Positions 24,565 to 57,414 of a stretch of 64,000 nucleotides of DNA are shown piece after piece. Within the stretch, counting starts at the first letter, position 1, and every line of letters begins with the position of its first letter. The position numbers and the translations under genes were made by a program. The stretch lies in the NCBI RefSeq assembly GCF_964204645.1, contig NC_134033.1:14510155-14574154 (forward strand). Direction: 5' to 3'. This DNA comes from Tubulanus polymorphus (lineage: Eukaryota; Nemertea; Palaeonemertea; Tubulaniformes; Tubulanidae). Under the pieces are notes generated by a model. The model saw only the letters and a program-made list of their open reading frames with translations, did not search any database and had not been told where the DNA came from.

Positions 24565-25554
24565 GTGTATATAAAAATGCACAATTTCTCGGATAGAAAT
24601 ACCTCAATTTACCCTATATTGTTTTAAACTTGACCAGGAATGACAGAATAAAATCGGCTTCAACGGATTATGTTACAAAGTCGGCCTTTCAAGAAAAGAT
24701 CTCCGCCTTCTGAATTACTATATGTACAGTAATAACAAACTCGGATATAGCGATTTATCGGTAATTACAAACCTAGAACTTCGTCTCTGACGGGAAAATT
24801 ATAATACGTTTAACCTAGCGTAGATGGGATCGGCAAAAGTCGGATAATCGCTTATATCGGATGAATATCGGTGGTCCCGATTTTTATCTTCTCTTTTACT
24901 AAGAAATTCATATTCCAAAATCGAATTTTATAAGTCGGAAACTCGTAGTACTTTTCTTGGTCCGAAAAAAGATATTTTCTTCCTATTCCAGTTCGATTTC
25001 TTCCCGGTTCCTGACTTGAAATTCTCAATTCGTAGTTTTCGGAAAAAAGCCGGAAATGCGTATCATTCAAAGTCGGATGATTTCTCTTGGTTCCAAAAGA
25101 TCCGACTTACGCAAGGTTTACAGTTATTTCATCATAATGAATAACGAACTATCGGTATAACAAAAATATTTTCTGGTCCCTTGAAGTTCGTTTCGAAATT
25201 CCGCAGTAACTATCATTTATAAAGGAACAGATTTGTTGACCCAAAAGTTTCAAGTAAGTAGTGAGCTCTTTTCCTTTCTGGCAAGGCCTGCATTTACAAC
25301 ATCATAAGGAATGTAAAACACATGTCATCAGAAACACAATATATACCTATATGTAAATATTCAAGGAATGAAAAAATCTCCACAAAACAGTTTTTTGTTT
25401 CTTGACCATAAATGGGTCAATATTACTATAAAAATATTGTTTAAAAAGATAGATTGATAGCACAGGGCTGTAGTAGAGTTACGTACGTACATATACAAAC
25501 AGTATGTCTTTCACCCGGAGAAAATAGTCAACGTTTGTTCTAATGCATATATCA

Positions 25555-25880
25555 GCCTGGACCCTGCACGACCCTCAGACATTGTATCAGCATATACATT
25601 CAAAAACTGATCTTCCACACTTCTTATGTACTCAGAACTTCACCTGGGACATTTTGAATTGACACTGAACTACAAACACCAGACATTAGACATTTTATCA
25701 GCTCACTTTCAAAACCTGATCCTCCACACTTCATATGTACTCAGACAGTACAGCGCTTCACCCGGGATAGCTCACTTTCAAATATAGATGGTCCACACTT
25801 CGCATGTGTTGAGCACTTCACCCGAGACGTTTTTAATTAAAAATGATCTACGAACACCAGACGTTAGATATTTGATCGGA
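25555..25880 (+). repeat. 110-bp dispersed repeat, locus 4 (three units)
   Basis: Units carry CCTCCACACTTCATATGTAC, AACTTCACCTGGGACATTTT and ACTACAAACACCAGACATTA. It lies in the spacer between convergent genes. Confidence 0.7.
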
Positions 25881-26362
25881 GAGCACTATCAGAAATTTAT
25901 CGTTCAAACTTGATAATAGAATGGCGTGAACGTGTGAACGTGGAGCAGGTTCCAGACTGCAGACGGAAACAGCGGCATTAATTAAATTATTCCCTTTCCA
26001 GTAGTAGACACACCTTGCAGGAATTCAAATCTGATGGCACCAGGTACGAATCCTTACCTCAGAAGACCGGACAAATAATGCCGTGTATGATAAATACCCT
26101 CAACCAAACACCGTACAATCAATTAAGAATGACATTTTCGCATGATTTTTGTTGTTGTTGTTGTTTTAAAGTTCTACAGATAAATGCATTAATATTCGTC
26201 CAATTCCGCATCGCGATATTCCTTCATTAAACAAATCGATACATATATCTCGAATCTGGCCGCATTTCTCGAGGTCCAGCTCACGCACGCGCTAAAACAC
26301 AACAGATCTGCACTCGTATAGGAAAAAAATAGCGTCCGCCGCATTGTCATCGTCGTCGTCTC

Positions 26363-29300
26363 TCAGGACGATTGCGGACTCTTGTTGGAATCGGACGTCA
26401 CGTTCAACGCGTCGTCGACCAGTATAACGTCTTTGTGAGCCAGTTCGAAGTGATTATTCAGTTGATACCGACGCGAGAAGCCCTTGCCGCACTCCGGACA
26501 CTGGAACGGCCGTTCACCTGCGCAAAAAAAAAACGAAACACGAATAACGAATTGAAACTGTTCAAACCGGGGGCTACAGTTGCTTAAAAGTTGGTGAAAG
26601 ATAACCGGCGAATAAATACCGTATAAACAATGAACTTTTAATCATCACTACATCAACTATCCACTGGTTAACTCAAACCAACTTTTCTGCAATTGGCCCT
26701 ATAAGTTTCCAATGATGAAACCCCTCAAAATTCTCGCCCTGTTCGTGACCCAGCGCGAGAAGATCATCCGAGGCAAGACACAAATACTGTAGCCGATAAG
26801 GGGCTGTGTATAAAGTATGTACGCTTGACTTCCGGGTATTTTTAACCCCCTCCCCTAATGTACGATTTTTCATAACCCCCCCTTGCGTACATACTTTTCT
26901 GATTGACCCCCCTTCCCGTACGAGGGAATTTTTCAGGATCCACGGCCCCTAAAGACGGTAAAACTACGGAATTCATTTTGATTCGTTGCCTGTAACGTAC
27001 CTGTATGAATTTGTTTATGCCGGTTTAAACTGGAAGCTTGCGTGAATGTTTTATTACAGATCGGACATTCGAACGGTCGATTCAAAGCGTGTGATTTCAT
27101 GTGAGCGTATAAACTATTTGCGCTTTCGAATATACGGCCGCATTCTAAACAATTATTCATTAACATCGACGGGTCTCCTCCTGCAACAAAATCATCAATA
27201 CATCGTTTATATTAATCGTTCGATAACTGAAGACCGTGGTGGTCTTAGAGAGAGAGAGAGAGTGATTCAAACTGTCAGTCACTGGGCTTTCATCAATTCA
27301 GGGTTTATGGGTTCAAATCCTGGTAGGGATATAAGGAGTTTTCAAGGAGTTTTGAAGGAGAAAACTTCAAATTTCGAGTAAGTGTCTGCATCACTTTGAT
27401 ACTCTAATTACGGGTAAACCGTTAACTCATCGTTTTTGTATTAAGCAAATTTCTATCCTTTACACAACCTAAACTTGGTTTCTAATTCGGTAACCTCCTT
27501 GGGTAAAAAAAAATCCTGGTCCCAACTCTACCGATCTAGTTTACTGTACAACTACAAACTAGACAAAAATGTCTAATTTCAAAATTGAAGGAGTTTTAAA
27601 GGAGTTTTTGGCGTTTTGTTCAAGTTAAAGGAGTTATAAACACCTTCAAAAGCATTTTTCCATTTAAGAGTTTTTCAGGAATCAAGAAGTCGTAGGGATC
27701 ATGTAATTAAGTCCTTTGTGTTGCCCAGCAGGTTGAGGGGTGATCGTAAGTAATCTTCGGGGGGATTTTGAAGTGAAGTTAAAATACCGAAATATACCTA
27801 TTTGATTCGAATAATCCATCGATTCATTTCCGTTTAGATCCGATTCGCTCATGTTCAACATCGCTTTAATCACATCCGATTCTTTAAAAATATCCTCTTC
27901 CTTCACGACGACCGGCGTCGCTGCTGCCAGCGCCTCCTGCTGGACGACCGACGAATTACTTGTCTCCGCGACGACTAAGCCCGACTCGTCGGAATGTTGC
28001 GACGTCGAATCGTCGGCCGGTATCGACGACTCGTCCTCCGCGGCCGCCGCCGGTTCGAGGTCGTCGCGCGGCTCCTCGGATCGGCGGTCGAGCTCGTCGG
28101 CGCACGTACGAACGCTCGATGCGATTATTTTCAGATTGTCGACGCCGGAATCGGACGAGTGAACGACGCTCGGCGAACTGTCGCCTTGGTAACCGCCGTC
28201 CAGCTCGATCAGCTCGTCGGTTACGTAATACTGCTGATTGGTCGACGTTCGCTGCGGTATTTGCGATTTCCGGCGACGTTTAAACGCCGGCGTCGTCGTA
28301 TCCGTGGCGACCCCGCGCTGCACGTTCTGAACCGGGCGTCTATTGTTATCCTGTACGGGCGGCGGAGTTGTTTTAGGCGTTCGAACGATGACGGCACTTT
28401 TAGATTTATTCGGAATGTTGTTGCTGTTGTTGTTGTTGGAACGTTTGCGATTCGATCGATTCATCGAATTCGTACCGAAATCATTCGAATATTGATCGAA
28501 CATACCTGAAAATATTCGACACCGATTTACGACACGAACAATTCGGGATGGCTCCGAAAGTGAGATAAGGGTGCCTCCAGATTACTGACTCAACCACAGT
28601 ACAACTGACTAAACCATAGTTTCATACTCTGGCTACTGACTATAGTCTACAGCCTAGTTACTGACTAAACTGCAGACAAGTAAGTGACTAAACCGCGGTC
28701 AAATTAGTGACTGGACCGCAGTTCATTTAGACTTAATTACAATCTGGTTACTGATCGACCTGTAGAGAAACTACTGACTAGTCCACAGTCCAGTTATTGA
28801 CTAAACCAACCATAGTCTGGTTACTGAATTAACTAGTTACTGATTGAACCATATAGTCCAGCTACTGACAGGTCCAGTCTTGATACTAAACCGTAGTCTG
28901 GTTAATGACTAGTCCACGTAGTCCGGTAACTGACCAAACCACACTAGTGCGGTAAATGACTAACTGACTAAATAAAAAACGTACCATTATTTTTATGATA
29001 TTGTTGTCTCTGATATTGCCAGCGTAACCAGGTAACCTCATCAGCCATTACGACTATCCGATCCAACAGATCAATGTTATTAGTTAAGCCCGTTATATAA
29101 AACTCTTCTGGAATGTCTGAAAGATAGAAACAATCGATAATCTAATTACGAAACTCTGACGAACCACACTTATACAGATAGTTAACAGTTTACAGTGGCT
29201 ACAGTCGCGACCGCTGATACCGATCCTTAACAACGGCCAATTGTTAGAAATCTGAACTTTTTAGGCGATAGATAAAGAATATTAATACAAAGTATTTCTG

Positions 29301-29654
29301 TGATATTTAGAATCCTTTGAATTTATTTCCACTTTAAACTTTGCGCCATTCTCGCGAGAACCCAGAAATAAAATCCAATTCCAAGCCCATCATCAAGGAA
29401 ACCATGTGTGGCGTGCCTGTGTGGTAATCCAGTACTACAGCGGCCTTGATTAGCAGAAATCATAAATTTGTTTCGTCCTAAGGAAAGTGGGTAATGTTTT
29501 AAATGACCTCACGGACGTAGGGTGTTGTGTGTGGAGTAAGAGACGAGTAGAGAAAATCGTTTTGAAAAGGCCTGTTCTTTTCCTTCTTGTTTCCCTCTCC
29601 CCTCCGACCCAAACTGAGATCTATAACGTTTCTCAACTTACCTATGATGACCAT
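26363..29654 (-). CDS. Three-finger C2H2 zinc finger protein
   Basis: Minus-strand exons 29654-29642, 29116-28985, 28505-27798, 27180-27001, 26517-26363; 1188 nt, 395 aa. The first exon is 13 nt: MVII, then donor GTAAGT. Residues 2-48 hold a possibly folded segment (EEFYITGLTNNIDLLDRIVV, then EVTWLRWQYQRQQY). Residues 49-284 are low complexity with Asn runs, basic patches (NRSNRKRSNN, FKRRRKS) and acidic Ser-rich stretches. Three C2H2 fingers follow: CLECGRIF...H-x3-H, CPICNKTF...H-x3-H and CPECGKGF...H-x4-H, with a TGERPF linker between fingers 2 and 3. Such fingers usually bind DNA in the nucleus; the target is unknown. I recognise no named orthologue. The tail after the fingers is only about 24 residues, ending NKSPQSS. 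Confidence 0.85.
26570..26702. mobile_element. Palindromic MITE (GCTACAGTTGCTTAAAAGTT)
   Basis: GGGGGCTACAGTTGCTTAAA then AGTTGGT is mirrored by ACCAACTTTTCTGCAATTGG then CCC. It is a diverged relative of the foldback at 17715-17843 and lies in the last intron of the zinc finger gene. Confidence 0.65.
28570..28975 (+). repeat. Degenerate GTTACTGACTAAACCACAGTC tandem repeats
   Basis: A unit of about 30-35 bp, core TTACTGACTAAACC then ACAGTCC, is repeated a dozen times with drift. It fills the intron of the zinc finger gene between exons 28505 and 28985. Confidence 0.75.
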
Positions 29655-30478
29655 ATTGTGTTCTAAGCTACGAATCTAAATCTAAAACGAAACTATGTCT
29701 AATATCTATGGGAATAATCACGATTTATTGAGAAAAATTCCTCGATTTCGCACACGATCAAAACATTTCCGGGGTGGTACGGGTTGAATGCAATGAGGCA
29801 TAGGTTGAATTCGCCAAAGGTCTACTATTAGGTTCGAATCCCATATTATCGTGACATTATTTCGGGACAAATCTCCTAGCATACGAATATATACGTTGTT
29901 TACATATACAACACAATACAATCGGTTTACTAAGTTCTTAGTTTGGCAATAGAACTAAGAATTTATTCCTTTACTAGCGCACCACAGTTTGTTACTTACT
30001 GAGTGCTTGGCAAAGCTCCAGAACACTCTCAAGAATGCGAGGGTGGAGACGAGTATGAAATGAATAAATCAATGAATAAATGTTTGTTGTCAGTGATTTT
30101 TTATTTACAAAGGAAACTTTCAGTTTCTCACATGAAAATTATTGGTAAAAATCTGAATCCTAGTTTAAAAAGCTATCAACGATAAACAGTCAGGGAATTA
30201 CTTGTTTTTAATTAAGCCCAAACCATGATTATGTGCCACTCTACATATTTACTTAAGATTTAAGACCACTTTCAGCTGTCACTCAACGAAAGTGGTCTTA
30301 AATCCGGTCTTAGACTGGTCTTGAATATAAGCCATGATAAGGGAACTGACCACAAGAATTCCGAATTTAGATTTCAAACTGGGAATGGCAGATAATTAAG
30401 GATTTATTGCTTGATCCTTCCCTCAACGAATCCTCAAAAATTTAATAGCGCTTCGAACATCTCTAGCAAGAGGTGGTT
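29655..30478. other. Spacer between zinc finger start and TMEM256 stop
   Basis: Both flanking genes are on the minus strand, so this holds the zinc finger promoter and the TMEM256 3' UTR. A TTAAGACCACTTTCAGCTGT / AAAGTGGTCTTAAATC foldback lies near 30250-30320. No coding exon was found. Confidence 0.55.
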
Positions 30479-33174
30479 TTATGGTAGAATCATGGACATC
30501 CAGGCAGCGATTAGGAGCATTCCTCCGTACGGCGTCACACGCCTTACAGCCGTATTACCAGTTAACGCGTGATAATAACAACTACCACTGAATAACAGCA
30601 AACCGACAGTCATCAGCGTACCAGTCTGAAATATGAGAAATAAAATCATTAAACGTTGTTATATTAGTTGTCGAATAAACACTATAATCCGTGTAAACCG
30701 TAGATAAATGAAGAAATCCCACACTTCGAATTTGAAATTATACTATCAAATTTATTATTACGAAACCACAACGTTTCGGCTGTTGACTAACAGCCATCAT
30801 CAGGTGGAATGACCAGAAAAACAAGTTACAAAGCATATAAACTCACAGGATCTAAAATAAAAGCAGTGTGTCAAAACTAAAGATAAACAGACCAAGCAAT
30901 AAAACATCAATGAAATATGAGAAATAAAATCATTAAACGTTGTTATCTTTCTAATATCGTTTTTCATTTCTAAATGACACTCTGAAACAAAATGTTCGTT
31001 AACTACTGCAGGGTATGAATCTGAAGACCTGATCTTTAGACATGCACCAATATAGAGTAGTGTGGAGTTGTCAAAGTGCACTGATAAAACGTCTAATGTA
31101 TGATGTTTGTAGGTCACTTTTCAATCAAAAATGTCTCAGGTGAAGCACTGACACATTTGAAGTGTGGACATTCAGTTCTTTAAAGCATTCTGATAAATAT
31201 CCAATGTCTGGTGTTTGTCTCAGGTGAAGTACTGAACACATGTGAAGTAAAGACAATCAGTTTTTGAAAGTATGGTAATAAAATGTCTAATGTCTGGTGT
31301 TTGTGGTTTATTTACAATCAAAAATGTCTCAGGTAGGTGAATTTGTCTGAGGGGTGGATGATCTAGCCTAGGTTTTTGAACTGCTTACACTGTGGAGGGG
31401 TACCTATACCGAAGCTTAATAGGGGTTGAACTTTCAGGGCTCTGAGATGCAATCTGAGCTCATTCGGGCTATCAAATATATACTCTCTATCGTTTGCCAG
31501 GTGTAACTTCTTCCACAACTGTGAAAATCCCAGGAAGAACTAACTTGAAAAATAGAAGGGCACTTCTGCAAGTACCATATTCAAAAAGCGGTATTAGCAG
31601 TAGGATGGATCAGCCCCTGGGGCGCAGGCATCCTCCCTCTGCAGGGACTCGAACCTGATGGCATCGCTACACTCAGCCACGGCACGAACCCCTGCATCAG
31701 TAGACCGGGTGCGCGGGTACATGCGCAGCTTTCCGAACGAAAACTGGCGGCACCAATCAGATTGCTCGTTGTATAATCGTTGAGGCAAATTTCAAGGAAG
31801 AACTATAAATGGGAAAACCCGGGCTAAAATAAAACGGGATTTCTGATTGGCTAAAAATCACATCATCTGAACTGCGCATGTATCTGCGCACACGGTCGAT
31901 TATGGCAGGGTTTCGTGCCGTGGCAATCTCGATGCCATCAGGTTCGAATCCCTGCCGGGGGAGGATGGGACGCAGGTAGCAGATTGAAAGATGTTAAAAC
32001 AACTTACCAGATGTGGTCTACTGCACAAAGGTGTCGCTAACAGTGCGGCTGAATGAATTATATGATATTTGCTACCAGTGTCATACACCTGAAATATCAA
32101 TTCAAATACCCTGTTATCACATGCGAATGATATGCGTTAAAAAAAAAAAAACGTTCATTATCAACAAGACGAAAGATAAATACAAACCATTTTCAAGTCT
32201 GAAGCTTTATCATCCCGGAATCCTACAATGAAATTTAAAAAATAGATTATGTTAATGCGTCCATTGGATTACATACGCCAGTGTATACAGGATTAGTCAG
32301 TAACCTGTCGGTGGTTTAGTTTCACGATCGGATATTTTCACAAACCACAATAGTTGGTATAAGCTCATTCCTATTATAAAAAGCTTACCACCAATGATTA
32401 GGTAACTAACTAATACAGAATATAATTATCTACAACCAAAGCACATGTTAAGCCTTGGTTACTGTCATGGACTTCAAGCGAACACATCCGAAGTTTTGGG
32501 AAGTGAGGGTGGGCCATTGCGCCAGATTCTGCCTGGCTGACCCTGGTCAGTAACCTGTCTGTGGTTTAGTTTCACGATCGCATATTTTCACAAACCACAT
32601 ACCGTTGGTATAAGCCCATCCGATTATAAAAAGCTTACCACCAACGATTAGGTAACTAACTAGGCTGATCCCTTCTTCAATGGCGTTGGAACTGCAACGG
32701 CAAAAGCTCCGATGATAATCGTGATAATTTGACTGAATGACGTTTTTTCTTTAAATACCATGTTTTTTTTTAATGACTTTTAAGTATATTCGCCGTGGTA
32801 ATGTATTAGATCATGCCAAAAATCGTCAATTGGTCGCAGCCGGTAATCGAAAACTGCTTCCACAAATTCCAATTTCCACAATGGCATTTTTCAAAATTGC
32901 CATTTTTTCTACATGTTTCAAAAGTATGCATAATTAATATACCGTGGGCTCCGTATGCTCCCATAATGACGGCTGCTGCGCCTGATAGACCAGCCATCCG
33001 GACGAAAACTCGACTGTGAGCCATCGGAATGAGCTCCTTCAAAACGACCTGTGGCTGTTCGACCAATCCTCCCGATTCGAGCTTTGAACCACCGCGGAAG
33101 ACGTCCACAGTCCGCTGTCCGATACGATTTAACAAATCAGCGCCGTCTGTAACTAAGTCAAACCAGCCTGACAT
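30479..33174 (-). CDS. TMEM256: TMEM256 (DUF423) membrane protein
   Basis: Minus-strand exons 33174-32943, 32222-32188, 32088-32008, 30625-30479; 495 nt, 164 aa. The 35-nt exon 2 is needed to give GAYGAHGFRDDKASDLKMVYDTGSKYHIIHSAALLATPLC, shown here in part: GFRDDKASDLKM bridges two longer exons in phase. Four hydrophobic segments are seen: GLSGAAAVIMGAYGA, YHIIHSAALLATP, TGTLMTVGLLLFSG and GGMLLIAAWMSMIL. The GAYGAHG motif, the KYHxxHS motif and the ALTG..+.+..P.GG block are the DUF423/TMEM256 signature. The family is usually about 113 aa; here an extra N-terminus of about 50 residues (VTDGADLLNRIGQRTVDVFR) precedes the core, as seen in some invertebrate members. Cellular role is not established. 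It is divergent from TRIP12. Confidence 0.92.
30700..30960 (-). mobile_element. Element carrying a hammerhead-like motif
   Basis: It lies in the last TMEM256 intron. A direct repeat, AAATATGAGAAATAAAATCA then TTAAACGTTGTTAT, occurs at about 30633 and 30914 and brackets the insertion. The middle carries the hammerhead-like segment at 30766-30807. The second bracket copy suggests a target-site or long-terminal duplication. Confidence 0.6.
30766..30807 (-). ncRNA. Hammerhead-ribozyme-like motif, single copy
   Basis: Read on the minus strand: CCAC, CTGATGA, a 7-bp hairpin GGCTGTT/AACAGCC with loop AGTC, GAA, ACGT, T, GTGG. CCAC and GTGG would form stem I, the hairpin stem II and self-complementary ACGT stem III of a minimal type I hammerhead, with U at the cleavage position. 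One U between CTGATGA and stem II is not part of the usual core. Activity is not shown. Confidence 0.45.
31095..31345 (-). repeat. 110-bp dispersed repeat, locus 5 (inverted)
   Basis: AAAATGTCTAATGTCTGGTG, CAATCAAAAATGTCTCAGGT and TGAACACATGTGAAG are the reverse complement of the consensus; two to three units lie in the TMEM256 last intron. Confidence 0.75.
31600..31980. mobile_element. Palindromic element with inverted B-box-bearing arms
   Basis: The left arm reads GGGACTCGAACCTGATGGCA and GCCACGGCACGAACCCCTGC. The right arm reads GCAGGGTTTCGTGCCGTGGC and GATGCCATCAGGTTCGAATC then CCTGCCGGGGGAGG. Arms are about 130 bp around a center near 31800. GGTTCGAATCC is a perfect pol III B box. The same module forms the 78-bp minisatellites in TRIP12 introns. 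Confidence 0.7.
32293..32412 (+). mobile_element. TIR element family 2, copy 2
   Basis: It starts AGTCAGTAACCTGTCGGTGG and ends TTAGGTAACTAACTA, with GTTTCACGATCGGATATTTT and AAAAGCTTACCACCAATGAT inside. It lies in the first TMEM256 intron. Confidence 0.75.
32547..32662 (+). mobile_element. TIR element family 2, copy 3
   Basis: GTCAGTAACCTGTCTGTGGT through CGATTAGGTAACTAACTA is near-identical to copy 2 about 130 bp away, in the same orientation. Confidence 0.75.
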
Positions 33175-33479
33175 ATCTCAAAACCGACAAGGAGTGTAAG
33201 GAGAGCGAATGCCAAGTGCGAATGCCAGCTGTCAAATGAAAAAAAAGCAAAATTGTTGTCAAAAGCTGTATCAAAATACAATCGTTAAACTGTTGCAACG
33301 GGTGTAATTATTTAATTGATGTTCCCAATAGATTATTTTTTTGAAACAGCAATCCCAGAATTTGTTTAGATAGTTTCAATGATAACTTATTTCATCGATT
33401 CTACGAATGATTTGAAGAATTGGAAGTTCATTTCGCCAAGATTTTAGGCATCTGTGGGAGGCTAGGAGAGGTCACCGGA

Positions 33480-33725
33480 GTCAACCCACTGAGAAATAGT
33501 ATTGCCGTGGTAGGCGAGGTTCCGGAGTTAGGATCCATCGAGAGAAGAAAGCTGAGGTAAGCGAAGTCCACGCGAAGACCGGAGTCAACCCGAAGTTGGG
33601 TGTCAACTGACCAGTACCACTTGTGGTAAGCGAGGCCCCGGAGAAGGACTGCGGTAAGCGAGGCCCGGAGTCAGCCGGGCTCTGTAGAGTAAACTTTGGC
33701 AAGTGAGGACCCGGAGTCCGTAGCG
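33480..33725 (+). repeat. Degenerate GGTAAGCGAGG/CCCGGAGTCA tandem repeat
   Basis: About six units with the cores GGTAAGCGAGGCCCGGAGTC and GACCGGAGTCAACCC are spaced 35-60 bp apart. The block is more GC-rich than its surroundings and lies about 300-550 bp upstream of the TMEM256 ATG. Confidence 0.65.
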
Positions 33726-34679
33726 CGTCGGAAATCTTTCAGTACGCGTATGCTTGAGAACAGTACAGTAATCATTTCCTAACCAACATTGAACACAGAA
33801 AAGGCAAAATTTGACGAAAAATTTTCCGATTTAAGTCGATATTTCGCTGTTAATACGTCGAATAAACGAGTAGGTTTCGCTCGGAACAGTTCAAACAAGT
33901 TTCCAGGTCCTCTCGAACACCTCTGTAATCCGATACGAGCCGGGATATTCGCTGGAAACGGTCGACGAAAAAATCATGACATCATTCTCTTCTCTCCCTC
34001 GACGCTGAACCAGAAGCGACGAAAAAAAAATTGAGCCACGATAGAAACAAGGCTTTTCGAAATGCTGCTTGATTAAAACTGTAATATGATTATCAATGGG
34101 GTCGATAATGGAATAAAGATAAGCATTCGAGGCCTAGACTTAGAAATACAGGTTTTAACCTGTTCGGTTCTGATTTGTGGTTTTTGTTTCTAATTTGCAG
34201 CAGTATTGAATTAAGCTCTGGCATGTGCCAGCGCATGGTGGATGCCTATGGCCGACCAATCTAAACACCCGAGTGGGGGGAAATTAAGGCGGTCAACAAG
34301 AAAATCGGGGACCAAAAGTCGTGACAACTCAACACAACAAAGGTATAATTAACATAGGGTAACTTGCATAGCTAGGAACTTTCACCTCATTAATTAAGCA
34401 ATGCCTCGAAGGCCTACCGGGTAATGATATGTTTTCATAGCTTGTTATTTGACTGATTGAAGAATTTATTTGAGAAATTGATTAAAGATGAAACTTAAAA
34501 TAAAAATTGTCCTGTTCCACTGATGAAATAGACGGGCTGGATTTATAGATTGGTATTAACTTAAACCAGGGCCCAGTTTCACAAAAACTCGATTGAAAAT
34601 GAATTCAGTTAGTAATTAATGCCAGTCCCCCGCTCCTGGAAACTGACAATTCTTAGATTGAGATTTAATATCAATGTCA

Positions 34680-35055
34680 ATTTTTTCAGGGCCCCTACAA
34701 CTCCCTGATTTCTTAAAAATTCCTTCTAGAAAATTCTCTTAAATGTGCTTGAAATTCTTTTAATTTGAACACTATGTCAGAAAATCCTTCAATTTTGAGA
34801 AATAGGCAATTGGAAATATTTGTAAGTTGTACAGTAAACTGCCTAAATCAATACAATCGGGACCAGAATTTTTTCTAACCCAATTAGGCAGTTACTAAGT
34901 TTAGGTAGTGTATGGGATACGAATTTGCTTTCAAAACCAGTGAATTAATGGTTTACTGAGATACACAATACTAGGAGGAGTCTACAGTAATTGGGATACG
35001 AAAGTGATGCAGAAAATGCATAGAAACGTTTATATCCAGGAATGACCGATCCATT
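34680..35055 (+). mobile_element. Dispersed element (CTCCTTGATTCCTTAAAAAC), copy 2
   Basis: GGCCCCTACAACTCCCTGAT through CAGGAATGACCGATCC parallels the copy at 21.9-22.3 kb part by part, including GTTGTACAGTAAACTGCCTA and TTAGGCAGTTACTAAGTTTA. It ends within 45 bp of the first recognised TRIP12 exon, so the frame open through its end is not evidence of coding. Confidence 0.7.
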
Positions 35056-35097
35056 GCGACGCTGTTTAAATATGATTTTTTGTTGTCTTCGTTGCAG

Positions 35098-56678
<21,581 letters not shown>

Positions 56679-56720
56679 GATTCATCTATGCGTCGATTTT
56701 ATCATCGTAAGATTATTATG

Positions 56721-56754
<34 letters not shown>

Positions 56755-57414
56755 TCGATATCACGAGAGATGCCGTCGAAATTTATCTTCGGGAATTTTG
56801 GACTGCGCAACAAGTGAGTCCCGAGAGTTCCGGACCAGGGTAGTTCGGTATATCCTCTGATTTTCGGACTGGGCTAGTGCCGATTTTCTCCTCCGAGTTT
56901 CGGACCAAGCTAGTGCCGTTAGTCCGCTGATTTCCGGACCATATCGTCAAAGGATCGAAAATTGAATCGTACTGTATTTTTCTTTCGCTAAGCGCCACCT
57001 GTTGACTTTTTTCGTAATCAGGTGGCAGCACCGTATACCGGTTGAATATCGGGACAGAAGTGAAGATTTTCTTCACTCTGTAGGGTTCGTATGGAGTGAC
57101 GGAAGTAGGTACGACCAGCTCGACCAACCACGTTATCACTGGGTGGTGTCGGTATCGTTCTGTACCGGAAAGAGTTAATAACCTACTTCACGGGACGAAA
57201 AACATAATCATTATTATTATTATAGATATTATAATTATTATTACGCGAGTTAAAGCTGAAATTGAAAGAAGTAAAAGCAGTGTTTGAGAATTTATGCGCG
57301 TGTGCATCTTATACTTGTAATCACCGATAAAAAGCTGACTGCTTGTGTCAGAATTCTGCTTGATAGGTGTCAATCTACAATCTGCAACCTGCACCCCTTC
57401 AGGCATTCACTGCG

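Larger units (their letters stand above)
23436..26362. other. Convergent spacer, CXorf58-like 3' end and zinc finger 3' end
   Basis: No coding exon was found. The spacer holds 3' UTRs of two convergent genes, two loci of the 110-bp repeat (23.67-23.91 and 25.56-25.88 kb), a family 1 TIR element (24366-24564), AATATT-rich sequence near 24260, and a CGGATAATCG / GCAAGGTTTACAG foldback (24.82-25.12 kb) of the CAGT-ended style. Confidence 0.6.
33175..35097. promoter_or_regulatory. Divergent spacer: TMEM256 promoter, TRIP12 5' region
   Basis: TMEM256 (minus) and TRIP12 (plus) face away from each other. The spacer must hold both promoters, the TRIP12 5' UTR and its ATG exon, which I could not place: an exon ending in phase 2 is required. 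A GGTAAGCGAGG/CCCGGAGTC minisatellite (33480-33720) and a dispersed element (34680-35050) occupy much of it. Confidence 0.45.

Noticed and set aside
27994..28509. 171-aa plus-strand frame opposite the zinc finger exon
   Set aside because: It is arginine- and valine-rich antisense shadow; the minus-strand frame is spliced in phase to three C2H2 fingers.
35042..35097. ATG at 35042 as the TRIP12 start
   Set aside because: It lies in the end of a dispersed element also present at 22.3 kb, and a good polypyrimidine tract plus AG precede 35098. An upstream start exon is more likely.
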